Shown in pieces: positions 8,513 to 18,783 of a stretch of DNA of 64,000 nucleotides. Source of the DNA: Acinetobacter zhairuonensis (lineage in GTDB: Bacteria > Pseudomonadota > Gammaproteobacteria > Pseudomonadales > Moraxellaceae); NCBI RefSeq assembly GCF_022601715.1, contig NZ_JAKVIM010000014.1:34002-98001 (forward strand). Direction: 5' to 3'. Both the position numbers and the translations under genes were made by a program. The notes beneath the pieces were generated by a model. The model saw only the letters and a list, made by a program, of their open reading frames with translations, was not told where the DNA came from and did no database searches. The stretch's first letter is position 1; each line of letters begins with the position of its first letter.

Positions 8513-9387
8513 AACAGGGGTAAATGCGGGGCAGGGCTTACATAGCTAAAACTGAAGCTAAAACTTAATGCAGTAATTAGAATCACTGAATATAAGAAAT
8601 AACGTTTAGCCCAAACTTGATCATTTTCAGCCTTAAATCCAATAATAGATAAATATACCCAATAAGCACATAAAGCATTAAAAGTGATTAAGAAGAATAG
8701 GTTTGTATAACCAAAGCAATATAAACCATTTAAAACTGCGGCAAACAAAAGTACGTAAATCAGGCTTTCGACCTTGGTACGTAAAATTGAACGTGCAACA
8801 GGTAAAATTGGAATACCTGCATTTTTATAGTCATCAAAACGATAAATTGCAATTCCCCATGAATGAGGCATTTGCCAAAGTGCATATGCTAAAAAGATCA
8901 GCAATGCAGCAACATCGAATTCATTTGAAACAGCCGTATATCCGATCACAGGAGGACTTGCTCCTGAAATACTGCCAATCACGGTTTGGTGAATGGTGGT
9001 GCGTTTGCTCCAAAGACTATAAAACCCAACATAAACAACAAAACCAAGGACAGCAAAACCAAAAGCATAAGCATTAACAAAAAACCATAACATGCCAAAA
9101 CCTAATAGACCCAATACAGTTGCAAAAACAAGTGCAACAGTTGGACTAATAGTTTTTTTGACAAGTGCGCGGTTTTGAGTACGTTGCATCTTCTGGTCAA
9201 TGTCTTGATCGATGACATTGTTAACTACACATCCTGATGCAACAACCAAAGTTGTAGCCAGAAGCGTAATCAGAAGTAAAAGGAAATCTACAGAACCTTG
9301 GGCGGCTAAGAAGAAGCCGCCCAAAGTGGTAACGAAGTTACCAAAGAGAATTCCTGGCTTAGTCAGGAATAAATACTTTTTCAACAT
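8509..9387 (-). CDS. cyoE: Protoheme IX farnesyltransferase (heme O synthase)
   Basis: CyoE adds a farnesyl group to heme b to make heme O for the bo3 oxidase. It is a UbiA-family membrane prenyltransferase with about nine hydrophobic helices. The Asp-rich prenyl-diphosphate motif appears as N57-V-I-D60-Q-D62-I-D64, with a second Asp-containing loop around YRFDDYKNAG. The length of 292 residues is normal. It is the last gene of cyoABCDE, 10 nt after cyoD, matching the need to co-produce heme O with the oxidase. Confidence 0.95.
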   Translation of the reverse strand: MLKKYLFLTKPGILFGNFVTTLGGFFLAAQGSVDFLLLLITLLATTLVVASGCVVNNVIDQDIDQKMQRTQNRALVKKTISPTVALVFATVLGLLGFGMLWFFVNAYAFGFAVLGFVVYVGFYSLWSKRTTIHQTVIGSISGASPPVIGYTAVSNEFDVAALLIFLAYALWQMPHSWGIAIYRFDDYKNAGIPILPVARSILRTKVESLIYVLLFAAVLNGLYCFGYTNLFFLITFNALCAYWVYLSIIGFKAENDQVWAKRYFLYSVILITALSFSFSFSYVSPAPHLPLF

Positions 9388-9397
9388 GACAACCAGT

Positions 9398-9727
9398 TTA
9401 GAGCATCATGTTGAAGTGAAGGTAATTCATAACCCATACAGAACCGATCAAAAGAACGGCAATTGTAAGAATTGTATAAATGAATGCAATTACGTTCCAA
9501 CGTTGCTCTGCAGAAGAGTTCATGTGCAAGAAGAAAATCAACTGTACAAGAACCTGAGCAACAGCAGTAATACCAATTACTGCAAGCGTTGCACCACGGC
9601 CAAAGTTTTCTGGGTTCATTGCCATATAGAATGGAACAATGGTTAATAACACAGAAACAATAAAACCGATGGTATATTGCTTCACGGTACCGTGAGCTGC
9701 ATCAGAAGCATGATTATCATGACCCAT
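9398..9727 (-). CDS. cyoD: Cytochrome bo3 ubiquinol oxidase subunit IV
   Basis: This small subunit has three transmembrane helices and a His/Asp-rich soluble start ([13 protein letters not shown]). I start it at the ATG at 9727, because this start overlaps the cyoC stop as TAATG, a usual coupling, and gives 109 residues, the family length. The longer frame from 9772 would lie within cyoC. Subunit IV aids assembly of the oxidase. It is the fourth gene of the cyo operon. Confidence 0.93.
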   Translation of the reverse strand: MGHDNHASDAAHGTVKQYTIGFIVSVLLTIVPFYMAMNPENFGRGATLAVIGITAVAQVLVQLIFFLHMNSSAEQRWNVIAFIYTILTIAVLLIGSVWVMNYLHFNMML

Positions 9728-10347
9728 TAGAGAACTCCCGCCAAATAAACTACGCTGAATACACAGATCCAAACGATGTCAAGGAAGTGCCAGAACAAGC
9801 TCAAGCAAGCAAGACGACGTGTATTCGGTAATGTCAAACCATTTTTCTTGATTTGAACCATTAACACGATCATCCATACCAAACCAGAAGTTACGTGAAT
9901 ACCGTGCGTACCAACTAAAGTAAAGAACGCAGATAAGAACGCACTTGTGCTTGGACCATGACCAGCGTGTACAAGGTGATTAAACTCGTACAGTTCCATG
10001 CCAATGAAGGCAGCACCAAATACCCAAGTAATCGCTAACCACAATAATACTTGGCTAACATTCTTTTTGTATGATGCAAGAACAGCAAAACCAAAAGTCA
10101 CAGAAGAAATCAAGAGAGCAAAAGTTTCTGTTAATACGAAACCTAAAGACTCACTGAAAAGATCTTTTGCACTTGGCGTACCTGGTGGAACGTGACCACT
10201 TAATACAACGAAAGCAATGAAGAGTGTACCGAATAGGATCAAGTCACTCATCAAGTATGACCAGAAACCAAAGACAGTGATGTCTGTATCATCGTGATGA
10301 TGATGTTCATCGTGTCCGTGGTTATCGTGATGAAGTACTTCAGCCAT
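9727..10347 (-). CDS. cyoC: Cytochrome bo3 ubiquinol oxidase subunit III
   Basis: This member of the heme-copper oxidase subunit III family has five hydrophobic helices over about residues 28-206 and a His-rich N-terminal tail that could bind metal. The subunit III signature [14 protein letters not shown] is near residue 145. At 206 residues it is the quinol-oxidase form. It lies 4 nt after cyoB and overlaps cyoD by 1 nt. Confidence 0.95.
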   Translation of the reverse strand: MAEVLHHDNHGHDEHHHHDDTDITVFGFWSYLMSDLILFGTLFIAFVVLSGHVPPGTPSAKDLFSESLGFVLTETFALLISSVTFGFAVLASYKKNVSQVLLWLAITWVFGAAFIGMELYEFNHLVHAGHGPSTSAFLSAFFTLVGTHGIHVTSGLVWMIVLMVQIKKNGLTLPNTRRLACLSLFWHFLDIVWICVFSVVYLAGVL

Positions 10348-10351
10348 TGTC

Positions 10352-12340
10352 CTAGTCCTTCTTCAAGTGTTTTTCAAGAATCGCATAGCGTTCGTTTTCA
10401 ATGCGCTCAACTTCAGCAGCTGGAACATAGTAATCAACTTCCTTAGTGAAAGAGCTTACGATGAAGCTGATGATTGCAGCAACAAAGCTTACGACAACTA
10501 ACCACCAAATGTGCCAGATTAAACCGAAGCCCATAACAGTAATGAGCATTGCGATTACAAAGCCAGCAGCACGGTTTGTCGGCATATGAATATCTTCATA
10601 AGACGCTGGACGTGCATAAGCAACACCATTCTCTTTGTCATTCCAGAAAGTATCGATACCGCTGATTTTTGGAAGGTGAGCAAAGTTATAGAACGGAGCA
10701 GGTGATGATGTAGACCATTCAAGTACACGACCATCCCATGGATCGCCTGTAAGGTCCATGTTGTCATGACGTTGTAAGAAACCAACGATGATTTGCATTA
10801 AGAAACATGCAATACCGATTGCGATTAATACAGCACCAAACAATGCGATTGTGATGTACGGATCCCATTCTGGGTTGTCATATGTATTCAAACGACGAGT
10901 CATACCCATGAAACCAAGGATATAAAGTGGCATGAATGCAAAGTAGAAACCGAAGAACCAGAACCAGAATGCTGCTTTACCCCAAGCTTCATTAAGCTTC
11001 CAACCAAACATTTTTGGCCAGTAGAAAATGATACCCGCAAACATAGCGAATACAACACCACCAATAATTACGTTATGGAAGTGAGCGATAAGGAATAAAG
11101 AGTTGTGTACAAGGAAGTCCGCAGGTGGAACAGCCATTAATACACCAGTCAAACCACCGATACCGAAAGTCACAAGGAAGCCAAGTGTCCATAGCATTGG
11201 AGTTGTGTACGTAATGCGACCTTTGTACATGGTGAATAACCAAGAGAAGATTTTCACACCAGTCGGGATCGCAATAACCATAGTCATGATACCGAAGAAC
11301 GCGTTAACGTTGGCACCTGCACCCATGGTAAAGAAGTGGTGAAGCCATACAACGAATGACAATACTGTAATTGCTACTGTTGCATACACCATTGATTTGT
11401 AGCCGAACAACGTTTTGCGTGCAAAAGTTGATACAACTTCAGAGTAAATACCAAATGCTGGTAATACCAAGATATATACTTCTGGGTGACCCCAAGTCCA
11501 AATCAAGTTTACGTAAAGCATTGGGCTACCGCCAAGCTCATTAGTAAAGAAGTGGAAACCGAAGTAACGATCTAGAGATAACATTGCAATTGTTGCAGTT
11601 AACACTGGGAATGCAGCAATAATCAGAACCGCTGTACAAAGTGCAGTCCAAGTGAAAATTGGCATATCCATAAGTTTCATGCCAGGTGCACGCATCTTGA
11701 TGATGGTAACAAAGAAGTTAACACCAGTTAAAAGCGTACCTAGACCAGAAATCTGAAGTGCCCAGATATAGTAGTCAACACCAACACCAGGAGAGTATTC
11801 AATGCCAGAAAGAGGAGGGTAAGCCATCCAACCAGTAGCAGCGAATTCACCTAAAGCAAGTGAAACCATCATTAAGCCCGCAGCACCAGCAAATAACCAG
11901 AAACTTAAAGAGTTTAATAATGGGAAGGCAACGTCACGAGCACCAATCTGTAATGGTACAGAGATGTTCATTAAGCCGACAACAAGACCCATCGCTACGA
12001 AGAAGATCATGATTACACCGTGAGCGGTGAAGATCTGGTCATAGTGTTCAGGGTGTAAGTAACCTTCACCGCCACCACGAGCGAGGAAAAGTTGTAAACG
12101 CATCATGATTGCATCTGCGAAGCCACGAAGTAACATGACTACAGATACCAAGATATACATGATACCAATTTTTTTATGGTCTACAGATGTGAACCATTCG
12201 TTCCACAAGTAGCCCCATTTTTTGAAGTAGGTAATACCTGCTACTGCAGCAATACCACCTAAAACCATTAATGCAACCGTTACCAACACGATTGGATCGT
12301 GTGGAATCGAGTCTGGACCTAACTTACCTAAGAAGCTCAT
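10352..12340 (-). CDS. cyoB: Cytochrome bo3 ubiquinol oxidase subunit I
   Basis: This is the catalytic subunit carrying heme b, heme o3 and CuB; it reduces O2 to water and pumps protons. Visible motifs are the [17 protein letters not shown] helix with the His-Tyr crosslink, the CuB His pair in WLHHFF, and the heme-ligand helix with LIAHFHNVI. About 15 transmembrane helices and 662 residues match the E. coli-type enzyme. The C-terminal soluble tail ends in ILEKHLKKD. The gene starts 3 nt after the cyoA stop. Confidence 0.97.
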   Translation of the reverse strand: MSFLGKLGPDSIPHDPIVLVTVALMVLGGIAAVAGITYFKKWGYLWNEWFTSVDHKKIGIMYILVSVVMLLRGFADAIMMRLQLFLARGGGEGYLHPEHYDQIFTAHGVIMIFFVAMGLVVGLMNISVPLQIGARDVAFPLLNSLSFWLFAGAAGLMMVSLALGEFAATGWMAYPPLSGIEYSPGVGVDYYIWALQISGLGTLLTGVNFFVTIIKMRAPGMKLMDMPIFTWTALCTAVLIIAAFPVLTATIAMLSLDRYFGFHFFTNELGGSPMLYVNLIWTWGHPEVYILVLPAFGIYSEVVSTFARKTLFGYKSMVYATVAITVLSFVVWLHHFFTMGAGANVNAFFGIMTMVIAIPTGVKIFSWLFTMYKGRITYTTPMLWTLGFLVTFGIGGLTGVLMAVPPADFLVHNSLFLIAHFHNVIIGGVVFAMFAGIIFYWPKMFGWKLNEAWGKAAFWFWFFGFYFAFMPLYILGFMGMTRRLNTYDNPEWDPYITIALFGAVLIAIGIACFLMQIIVGFLQRHDNMDLTGDPWDGRVLEWSTSSPAPFYNFAHLPKISGIDTFWNDKENGVAYARPASYEDIHMPTNRAAGFVIAMLITVMGFGLIWHIWWLVVVSFVAAIISFIVSSFTKEVDYYVPAAEVERIENERYAILEKHLKKD

Positions 12341-12343
12341 GTC

Positions 12344-13414
12344 TTATTCCCCTACAGCCGATGAAGCAGGTTCAACTGCGGCATGTGCGTCAGCAGCAGC
12401 CCCGTGAGCACCCGCAGTAGCTGAATGATCAGCACCGTGATAGTTACTCATGTATTTGTTGATCACTGATTCAAATAAGCCTTTCTCAACAGAAGAGTAG
12501 TAAGTCACTGGATGTGGCTTAGTTGGATAAGGCTTCATTGCTTCAGCAGCAGCCTTTTCTTCAGGAGTAGTCGCTTTAGCGATAAGAACTTCGATCTGAT
12601 GATGCGAACGGTTGCCATCACGCAAGGTTGCGAATTCAGCTTGGTCTAAAATACCTTTCTGAACTGCTTCAGGGTTAATTGAAGTGCCGTTGCCTGCTTT
12701 CACCGCTGCTACCCATTCAGCAAACTGAGCTTCAGTCACTGAATGCGCACGGAAACGCATTTGCGAGAAGCCGTAACCTGAGTAGTTAGAAGAGAAACCG
12801 CGGTAGCCTTCAGCTGGGCTAGTTTCATTTGCTAACAAATGCAGGTGAGTTTGCATACCAGCCATTGTATAAATCTGGCCAGAAAGTGCAGGAATGAAGA
12901 ACGAGTTCATTGTGAAGTTAGACGTTAAACGCAAGCTCACAGGAGTTTTCTCTGGGAAGCGAATTTCGTTAACTGTTGCAATTTCTTGTTCAGGGTAGAT
13001 AAATACCCATTTGAATTGTTCAGCAATAACCTGAACAGTTAAAGGAGCTTTATCGGAATCGATCGGACGGTACGGGTCATACTTGTGTGAACCCCACCAA
13101 GTTAACCAGGCTAAAATACCAATAATAATAACTGGAACACCCCATACTACAATTTCAATAGCAGTTGAGTGTGCCCAAGTAGGTTTATAGTCTGCATCTT
13201 TATTAGACGAGCGATATTTCCAACCAAACCATAATGCCATTAAGATTGATGGAATTACCACCAATAGCATTAAATAGATCGCAGTCATCATCAAGTCACT
13301 TTGACCTTGAGCAACTGGACCTTTAGAGTTTAGAAGTACCATATCACCACCACACCCAGTTAAGAGCGCAGCAATCGTTGATAAAGACAATACAGCTAAA
13401 ATCGTTTGTCTCAT
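12344..13414 (-). CDS. cyoA: Cytochrome bo3 ubiquinol oxidase subunit II (lipoprotein)
   Basis: CyoA has a lipoprotein signal with lipobox LLTGC (Cys near residue 21), two transmembrane helices and a periplasmic cupredoxin-like domain. The domain lacks the CuA cysteine ligands, as expected for a quinol rather than a cytochrome c oxidase. The 356-residue protein is longer than the E. coli form, mainly from an Ala/His-rich tail after residue 325. It is the first gene of the cyo operon. The roughly 300 nt upstream contain a long inverted repeat that may be regulatory. Confidence 0.95.
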   Translation of the reverse strand: MRQTILAVLSLSTIAALLTGCGGDMVLLNSKGPVAQGQSDLMMTAIYLMLLVVIPSILMALWFGWKYRSSNKDADYKPTWAHSTAIEIVVWGVPVIIIGILAWLTWWGSHKYDPYRPIDSDKAPLTVQVIAEQFKWVFIYPEQEIATVNEIRFPEKTPVSLRLTSNFTMNSFFIPALSGQIYTMAGMQTHLHLLANETSPAEGYRGFSSNYSGYGFSQMRFRAHSVTEAQFAEWVAAVKAGNGTSINPEAVQKGILDQAEFATLRDGNRSHHQIEVLIAKATTPEEKAAAEAMKPYPTKPHPVTYYSSVEKGLFESVINKYMSNYHGADHSATAGAHGAAADAHAAVEPASSAVGE

Positions 13415-13475
13415 TTTACAACCTCGGTGAAGAGTCCCATTCCATAAATAATATGGGATAGCGATTAAAGTGTCG

Positions 13476-13524
13476 CATGATTGAGAATTTTGATTTTTTG
13501 CTTAAAAAAAACTTCTCAATCATG
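13476..13524. repeat. 12-bp inverted repeat upstream of cyoA
   Basis: The arms CATGATTGAGAA (13476-13487) and TTCTCAATCATG (13513-13524) match perfectly across a 25-nt AT-rich spacer with an A-run. The repeat lies 60-110 nt before the cyoA start, so it could be a leader hairpin or a dimeric operator. I see no convincing -35/-10 pair in the 13415-13680 interval, nor any gene. Confidence 0.55.
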
Positions 13525-13680
13525 TGGCACCGCTACGTTGTAGGGCATTATGCCTGATATCGTCCAACTAAGCTATATATAAAGTCGCTTTAAATAGCTG
13601 TTATAAAACCTGATTTTGGGGGTCGGAATTAGAGTTCTGAATATTTTTTTTATTGAAATATCAGTCTTATGAATAAAAAA

Positions 13681-13701
13681 AGGGATGAATGGATCATCCC
13701 T
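13681..13701 (-). terminator. Terminator of the GYF/RDD gene
   Basis: An 8-bp stem AGGGATGA/TCATCCCT with a 5-nt loop is followed on the minus strand by a T-run (A-run 13675-13680). It lies 15 nt after the stop at 13717. Confidence 0.7.
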
Positions 13702-13716
13702 TAATTTGAGTGACAG

Positions 13717-14472
13717 TTATTGTTTTATCACAGTGGTTTTTGCTAGTTTATCGTGCAATGTCTGGCGATTTTTTCCTAAAGCGAATAAATAATCAGCAAT
13801 GGTAATAAACGGCATAAATAGCATATTTAAGATGATAAATACGATGCTGCGAAGCAGAAAAATTCGAGTTAAATTTACTTTTTCACCATTTTCTGCATCT
13901 ACAATTTTAATTCGGGTCAGTTTCTTACCAATACTTTGACCTGATTTGGCGAGAAAGAAAGCCTGAATTGCGAGCATAATAATGATATATGCAAACATGG
14001 TTTGCCAAGCTTCAACAGGGATGAGTGTGAAAAGCTGATGCTGGAGTTGCATGGCTTGAGTGGATGAATCTGCAGTTTGCATCTTTTGTTGAATGCTGGA
14101 GAGTTCATTCACCTGATCAGCATTCAAGAAGAAAGAAGGAATGGCAGCAGCAGGGAGCCAGAGTAACAGATCAATAATTTTGGCTAAAGCACGAATATTA
14201 ATTGAAGCAAGCTCTTGTTGCGGAGCCTTGCTTTCAACTTTCATTTGGCTAATGGCAGGGTTTTGTATAGGTGTATGTGCAGGTGGTACATAACCTGTTG
14301 GAGTGTATACAAGTTTCCCTTGGGTTAATTCACCTAAAGCTTTCCATTCGGTCATACCTTCATGCCAAGCCAAATCTGTAAGGAGTACTTGTTGGCTGGC
14401 AAGCATTTGATTCAACTGTTCTAACGTATATGGACCAGCTTGTTGATTATTACGTGCCAAGTAAATTTGCAT
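13717..14472 (-). CDS. GYF_2 and RDD domain membrane protein
   Basis: The N-terminal 50 residues (MQIYLARNNQQAGPYTLEQL, with W37 and the EWKAL segment) form a GYF_2-type domain, thought to bind proline-rich peptides. Residues 90-250 form an RDD-family membrane domain with Arg and Asp residues in its helices and the signature GKKLTRIKIVD. The role of such proteins is unclear; some RDD proteins act in ion transport. It is a single gene between ppsA and cyoA, with a terminator on each side. Confidence 0.85.
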   Translation of the reverse strand: MQIYLARNNQQAGPYTLEQLNQMLASQQVLLTDLAWHEGMTEWKALGELTQGKLVYTPTGYVPPAHTPIQNPAISQMKVESKAPQQELASINIRALAKIIDLLLWLPAAAIPSFFLNADQVNELSSIQQKMQTADSSTQAMQLQHQLFTLIPVEAWQTMFAYIIIMLAIQAFFLAKSGQSIGKKLTRIKIVDAENGEKVNLTRIFLLRSIVFIILNMLFMPFITIADYLFALGKNRQTLHDKLAKTTVIKQ

Positions 14473-14500
14473 AAAAATAAAATCTCAAAAATGAAAAGAG

Positions 14501-14531
14501 AAAAAAAGACCCAACTAATGGGTCTTTTTTT
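14501..14531 (-). terminator. Rho-independent terminator of ppsA
   Basis: A 12-bp A/T-flanked stem with core GACCC/GGGTC (14501-14512 with 14520-14531) and a 7-nt loop lies 11 nt after the ppsA stop. The A-run on the plus strand gives a T-tract on the minus strand. Confidence 0.85.
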
Positions 14532-14542
14532 AACATGTTTTC

Positions 14543-16921
14543 TTAAGCTTGTTGAGCTTTTTCTTCTGCAAGGAAGAACCAAGTGTCTAAAACTGAGTCT
14601 GGATTCAGTGAAACTGACTCAATTCCTTGCTCCATTAACCATTTTGCAAGGTCTGGATGATCAGAAGGACCTTGACCACAAATACCAACATATTTGCCCG
14701 CTTTACGGCATGCATGAATAGCCATTGAAAGTAATGCTTTAACTGCCGCATCACGTTCGTCAAATAGGTGAGAAACAATGCCTGAGTCACGGTCGAGACC
14801 AAGCGTTAACTGAGTCAAGTCATTTGAACCAATTGAGAAGCCATCAAAATGCTCAAGGAATTGTTCAGCCAATAATGCATTGGTTGGTAATTCACACATC
14901 ATGATCACTTTAAGACCATTTTCACCGCGTTTAAGACCATTTTGAGCGAGTAATTCAATTACACGTTTCGCTTCATGTACTGTACGTACAAACGGAATCA
15001 TGATTTGGATATTGGTTAAACCCATTTCATCACGAGCTTTCTTCAATGCACGGCATTCTAATTCGAAGCAGTCACGGAAGTTGTCAGAAACATAGCGACT
15101 TGCGCCACGGAAACCCAACATTGGGTTTTCTTCTTCTGGCTCGTAAAGTTTACCACCGATCAAATTCGCATATTCGTTTGACTTGAAGTCAGACATACGA
15201 ACAATCACAGGTTTGTCTGCAAATGCTGCAGCAAGCGTAGAAATACCTTCAACTAACTTTTCAACGTAGAATTCGATAGGAGAAGAATAACCTGCGGTAC
15301 GTGCCATGACTGCTGCACGAGTTTCACGCGGTAAGCTATCAATGTTCAACAGTGCCTTAGGGTGTACACCAATCATACGGTTGATGATGAACTCTAAACG
15401 AGCAAGACCGATACCTTCGTTAGGAATTTGAGCAAAGTCAAATGCACGGTCAGGGTTGCCTACGTTCATCATAATTTTGAACGGTAGCTTTGGCATAGAA
15501 TTAATTGAGTTGCGTTGAATTTCGAAATCTAACGCACCTTCATAGATAAACCCTGTGTCACCTTCAGCACATGAAACAGTGACTTCTTGTCCATCAGTTA
15601 AAACTTCTGTTGCATTACCACAGCCTACAATCGCTGGAACACCAAGCTCACGTGCAATAATTGCCGCGTGACAAGTACGACCGCCACGGTTAGTCACAAT
15701 TGCAGCAGCGCGTTTCATTACTGGTTCCCAGTCTGGGTCAGTCATGTCAGAAACAAGTACGTCACCTTCTTGTACTTTGTCCATTTCTTTAATGGACGTC
15801 ACAATACGTACTTTACCAGAACCGATACGTTGACCGATTGAGCGACCTTCACAGATTACAGTACCTTTTTGCTTAAGTAGGTAGCGCTCCATGGTGCCGA
15901 CATTTTCACGGCTTTTTACTGTTTCAGGACGTGCTTGAACGATATAAATTTGACCGTCATCACCATCTTTTGCCCACTCAATGTCCATTGGTGCTTGATA
16001 GTGTTCTTCAATAATCAATGCTTGTTTAGCAAGTTCTTGAAGCTCATGATCATTTAATGCAAATTGTTGACGTTCAGCTTTTTCAACATCAACCACGACA
16101 ACAGATTTACCTGCAGCACCTTCTTCACCATACACCATTTTTTGGTGTTTAGAACCGAGGTTGCGGCGTAAGATCGCGTGTTTGCCCGCTTTCAGTAATG
16201 GCTTTGAAATATAGAATTCGTCAGGGTTTACTGCACCTTGTACGACCATTTCACCTAGACCATAAGAAGCAGTAATAAATACAGCGTCACGGAAGCCGGA
16301 TTCTGTATCAAGCGTAAACATTACACCAGCTGCACCAGTCTCAGAGCGCACCATACGTTGAATACCTGCAGAGAGGGCAACGATGTCGTGAGCAAAGTTT
16401 TGGTGAACACGGTAAGCAATGGCGCGGTCATTATAAAGTGAAGCGAATACTTCTTTGATTGCAATTAGAACATTGTCGATGCCACGAATGTTCAAGAATG
16501 TTTCTTGTTGACCCGCAAATGAAGCATCTGGTAAATCTTCTGCAGTTGCAGATGAGCGAACGGCAACCGCGATATCAGGGTTGCCGTTTGAAAGAGTAGC
16601 GAAAGCGTCGCGAACTTCCTTTTCCAATTCCGCTGTGAGCGGCGTGTCTACAATCCATTTACGGATTTTTGCACCAGTTTCAGCCAGTGCAATTACATCA
16701 TCAACATTTAATGCTGCAAGTTCCGCGTTAATTTTAGCGTTGAGTCCACTTTGCTCGAGAAATTCACGATACGCAGCAGCTGTAGTAGCAAAGCCCCCAG
16801 GTACAGATACACCTGCATTTGCTAGGTGGCTAATCATCTCGCCAAGAGATGAGTTTTTACCACCCACGAGCTCAACGTCGTGTTTCCCTAATTTTTCTAG
16901 ACCAATTACGCGCGCTTCCAA
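14543..16921 (-). CDS. ppsA: Phosphoenolpyruvate synthase
   Basis: The enzyme converts pyruvate, ATP and water to PEP, AMP and phosphate for gluconeogenesis. It has the N-terminal ATP-grasp nucleotide domain ([10 protein letters not shown] near residue 21, then [19 protein letters not shown] near 123), the swivelling domain with phospho-His motif GGRTCHAAI near residue 408, and the C-terminal PEP barrel with the [10 protein letters not shown] motif. At 792 residues it is full length. It is divergent from its regulator ppsR, which controls it by phosphorylation. Confidence 0.97.
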   Translation of the reverse strand: MEARVIGLEKLGKHDVELVGGKNSSLGEMISHLANAGVSVPGGFATTAAAYREFLEQSGLNAKINAELAALNVDDVIALAETGAKIRKWIVDTPLTAELEKEVRDAFATLSNGNPDIAVAVRSSATAEDLPDASFAGQQETFLNIRGIDNVLIAIKEVFASLYNDRAIAYRVHQNFAHDIVALSAGIQRMVRSETGAAGVMFTLDTESGFRDAVFITASYGLGEMVVQGAVNPDEFYISKPLLKAGKHAILRRNLGSKHQKMVYGEEGAAGKSVVVVDVEKAERQQFALNDHELQELAKQALIIEEHYQAPMDIEWAKDGDDGQIYIVQARPETVKSRENVGTMERYLLKQKGTVICEGRSIGQRIGSGKVRIVTSIKEMDKVQEGDVLVSDMTDPDWEPVMKRAAAIVTNRGGRTCHAAIIARELGVPAIVGCGNATEVLTDGQEVTVSCAEGDTGFIYEGALDFEIQRNSINSMPKLPFKIMMNVGNPDRAFDFAQIPNEGIGLARLEFIINRMIGVHPKALLNIDSLPRETRAAVMARTAGYSSPIEFYVEKLVEGISTLAAAFADKPVIVRMSDFKSNEYANLIGGKLYEPEEENPMLGFRGASRYVSDNFRDCFELECRALKKARDEMGLTNIQIMIPFVRTVHEAKRVIELLAQNGLKRGENGLKVIMMCELPTNALLAEQFLEHFDGFSIGSNDLTQLTLGLDRDSGIVSHLFDERDAAVKALLSMAIHACRKAGKYVGICGQGPSDHPDLAKWLMEQGIESVSLNPDSVLDTWFFLAEEKAQQA

Positions 16922-17030
16922 AGTTGTTACTCCACTTTTGCAGTATTAATCACTATCTTGGCATGAATTTAAGACAAATCTGCTCAGCTTTTTAATTTTA
17001 CTAAGCGACAGTCATGTAAGATCAGTTTAC

Positions 17031-17036
17031 TATAAT
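17031..17036 (+). promoter_or_regulatory. Probable -10 element of ppsR
   Basis: A consensus TATAAT lies 41 nt before the ppsR start codon. No strong -35 is found at 16-18 bp, only GACAGT-like bases near 17007. A GAGGGG ribosome site follows before the ATG. Confidence 0.45.
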
Positions 17037-17076
17037 GATTATATAGTACTTAGACAAATATTCGAGGGGAATTTTA

Positions 17077-17913
17077 ATGTCAGAAGGTAAACAAATAAAG
17101 CGGAGCGTGTTTTTTGTTTCGGATGGAACTGCAATTACAGCAGAAACACTTGGACACTCTTTGCTGGCTCAGTTTCCAAATGTAGATTTTGACATTCATA
17201 TTATTCCGTATATTTCCTCTGAAGAAGCTGCAATGAATGTGGTTTCTGAAATTAATCAACGAGCTGAACGTGATGGTCAACAGCCATTGGTGTTTGATAC
17301 CTTGGTCGATCCTTATGTGCGTGACATCATAAATACGGCTAATGCAGTGAACTTGGATGTGTTTGAAGGTCTGATTAGTAAGCTATCTGAAGAGCTTGGC
17401 ACACCGCCAACAACTCTCGTGGGTCAGACCCATGCCGTCACCGATTCTGAGTCATATAAAGCACGTATTGATGCAGTACATTTTGCGCTGGATAATGATG
17501 ATGGCGCACGTACACGACATTATGACAAAGCGGACTTAATCCTGATTGGTGTGTCTCGTTCAGGGAAGACACCAACCTCAATTTATTTGTCATTACAATT
17601 CGGTATTCGTGTGGCGAATTATCCACTGACTGAAGAAGATCTGGATGACAATCGTTTGCCTTCTGTATTAAAAGCACATAAGCATAAATTGTTTGGTTTG
17701 ATGATTGATGCCGAGCGTCTTGTTGCGATTCGTTCTGAGCGTAAAGCCAATAGTCGCTATGCAAGTTTTAGCCAGTGCCAAATGGAACTACGTGCAATTG
17801 AAGGGATTTATATTTCAGAGGGGATTAAATACCTGAATGTGTCAGAAATGTCGATTGAAGAGATTTCTACTCGCGTTTTACAAATGACAGGTCTGAAACG
17901 CAGAATTGGATAA
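17077..17913 (+). CDS. ppsR: PEP synthase regulatory kinase/pyrophosphorylase
   Basis: This DUF299-family enzyme inactivates PpsA by ADP-dependent threonine phosphorylation and reactivates it by phosphate-dependent removal. The family P-loop is visible as GVSRSGKTPTS near residue 158, and the start RSVFFVSDGTAITAETLGHS is typical. The length of 278 residues is normal. Its divergent placement next to ppsA supports the PpsA rather than the PPDK target. Confidence 0.95.
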   Translation: MSEGKQIKRSVFFVSDGTAITAETLGHSLLAQFPNVDFDIHIIPYISSEEAAMNVVSEINQRAERDGQQPLVFDTLVDPYVRDIINTANAVNLDVFEGLISKLSEELGTPPTTLVGQTHAVTDSESYKARIDAVHFALDNDDGARTRHYDKADLILIGVSRSGKTPTSIYLSLQFGIRVANYPLTEEDLDDNRLPSVLKAHKHKLFGLMIDAERLVAIRSERKANSRYASFSQCQMELRAIEGIYISEGIKYLNVSEMSIEEISTRVLQMTGLKRRIG

Positions 17914-17947
17914 CCAATAGCTTATTAATCACTTAATTGTTCCAAAC

Positions 17948-17982
17948 AAAAAACCTAATCTTGAAATTTGATTAGGTTTTTT
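17948..17982 (+). terminator. Rho-independent terminator of ppsR
   Basis: A 13-bp perfect stem (17948-17960 with 17970-17982) has a 9-nt loop and ends in a run of seven T, 34 nt after the ppsR stop. Confidence 0.85.
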
Positions 17983-18033
17983 TAACGCTTAGTGTTTGAA
18001 TTATGAATAATCAAATCTAAATGAAAGCTCATG

Positions 18034-18603
18034 TTAAGTTGTGTGCATCGCAGAAGTGATAATCAAATCTACAGGGAAAATAGACCCATCAACACATTCA
18101 ATAGTGTTTGACGTAATTTTTTTGATTGGCCATGTGATCAGTTGACAATTAGCTTGTTGTAAAGCGTGATAATAATCATCCGATTTAAGAAATACTTTAT
18201 TTTCTAGTGCAATATTGGGTGTCAATTGTCGTTTGAGCCAGTTGTCCTGAATTTGATGGTCTAAAAATCTCAGTGCCAAGATACTTTTAATGCGAGTGTT
18301 TAAAAGACGTTTATTTTTCATCAATAGGGGATGTTGTACAGCGCGACTATATTTCATTTCACTCTGAGGCAGGATAAACGCTGGTTGGATTTGAAAAACC
18401 TGAATGGATTTCGCTATTTTTCTTAATTTTTCAAGAGAAGCGACAATTTTCTGGTCCAGTCCAATAATTGCGATATTTTTTTCAATAGCAAGTTCAGGGC
18501 TGAATTGTTTAGAGGTGAATAGTTGCCCAGTAAAAGCAGCATAATCTTGGGCGCGATGTTGGAAGATGTGACTGGAGATATTGAGCTTACTCTGCTGTTG
18601 CAT
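18034..18603 (-). pseudogene. Truncated flavin-monooxygenase-like protein
   Basis: The 189 residues match the middle and end of flavin-containing or Baeyer-Villiger-type monooxygenases. IAIIGLDQKIVASLEKLRK (about residues 44-62) fits the NADPH-binding segment, followed by VFQIQPAFILPQ. Near the end, ANCQLITWPIKKI and ECVDGSIFPVDLIITSA fit the usual final motif. The N-terminal FAD-binding GxGxxG domain and the C-terminal part are missing, and the second Gly of the NADPH motif is replaced. It is either a decayed remnant or a shortened protein with a new role. Its reading frame is intact, so expression cannot be excluded. Confidence 0.55.
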
Positions 18604-18723
18604 GATTGTTCCTTCATCATTTTTATTGTCAGGATTTTATGGATTGAAATTGAATCGCAATTCATGCAAGGGGTAAAGCTGATTCAGCTACTCGGGAGTC
18701 ATTTTAGTTATAAAATTTGTTGT

Positions 18724-18756
18724 ATAAAAAAGCCCAAGATGAATACTTGGGCTTTA
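18724..18756 (-). terminator. Terminator of the luciferase-like oxidoreductase gene
   Basis: A 10-bp stem AAAGCCCAAG/CTTGGGCTTT (18729-18738 with 18746-18755) is followed on the minus strand by a T-run. It lies 28 nt after the stop codon at 18784. Confidence 0.8.
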
Positions 18757-18783
18757 GTTAATCAAAGAGTGAGTAAATTACTG

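Noticed and set aside
9212..9646. A 144-residue plus-strand frame over cyoE and cyoD
   Set aside because: It is antisense to two well-conserved oxidase genes and its translation has no family character, so it is a shadow of the cyo reading frames.
9398..9772. The longer cyoD start at 9772
   Set aside because: It would overlap cyoC by 46 nt, and the start at 9727 matches the family length and shows TAATG coupling.
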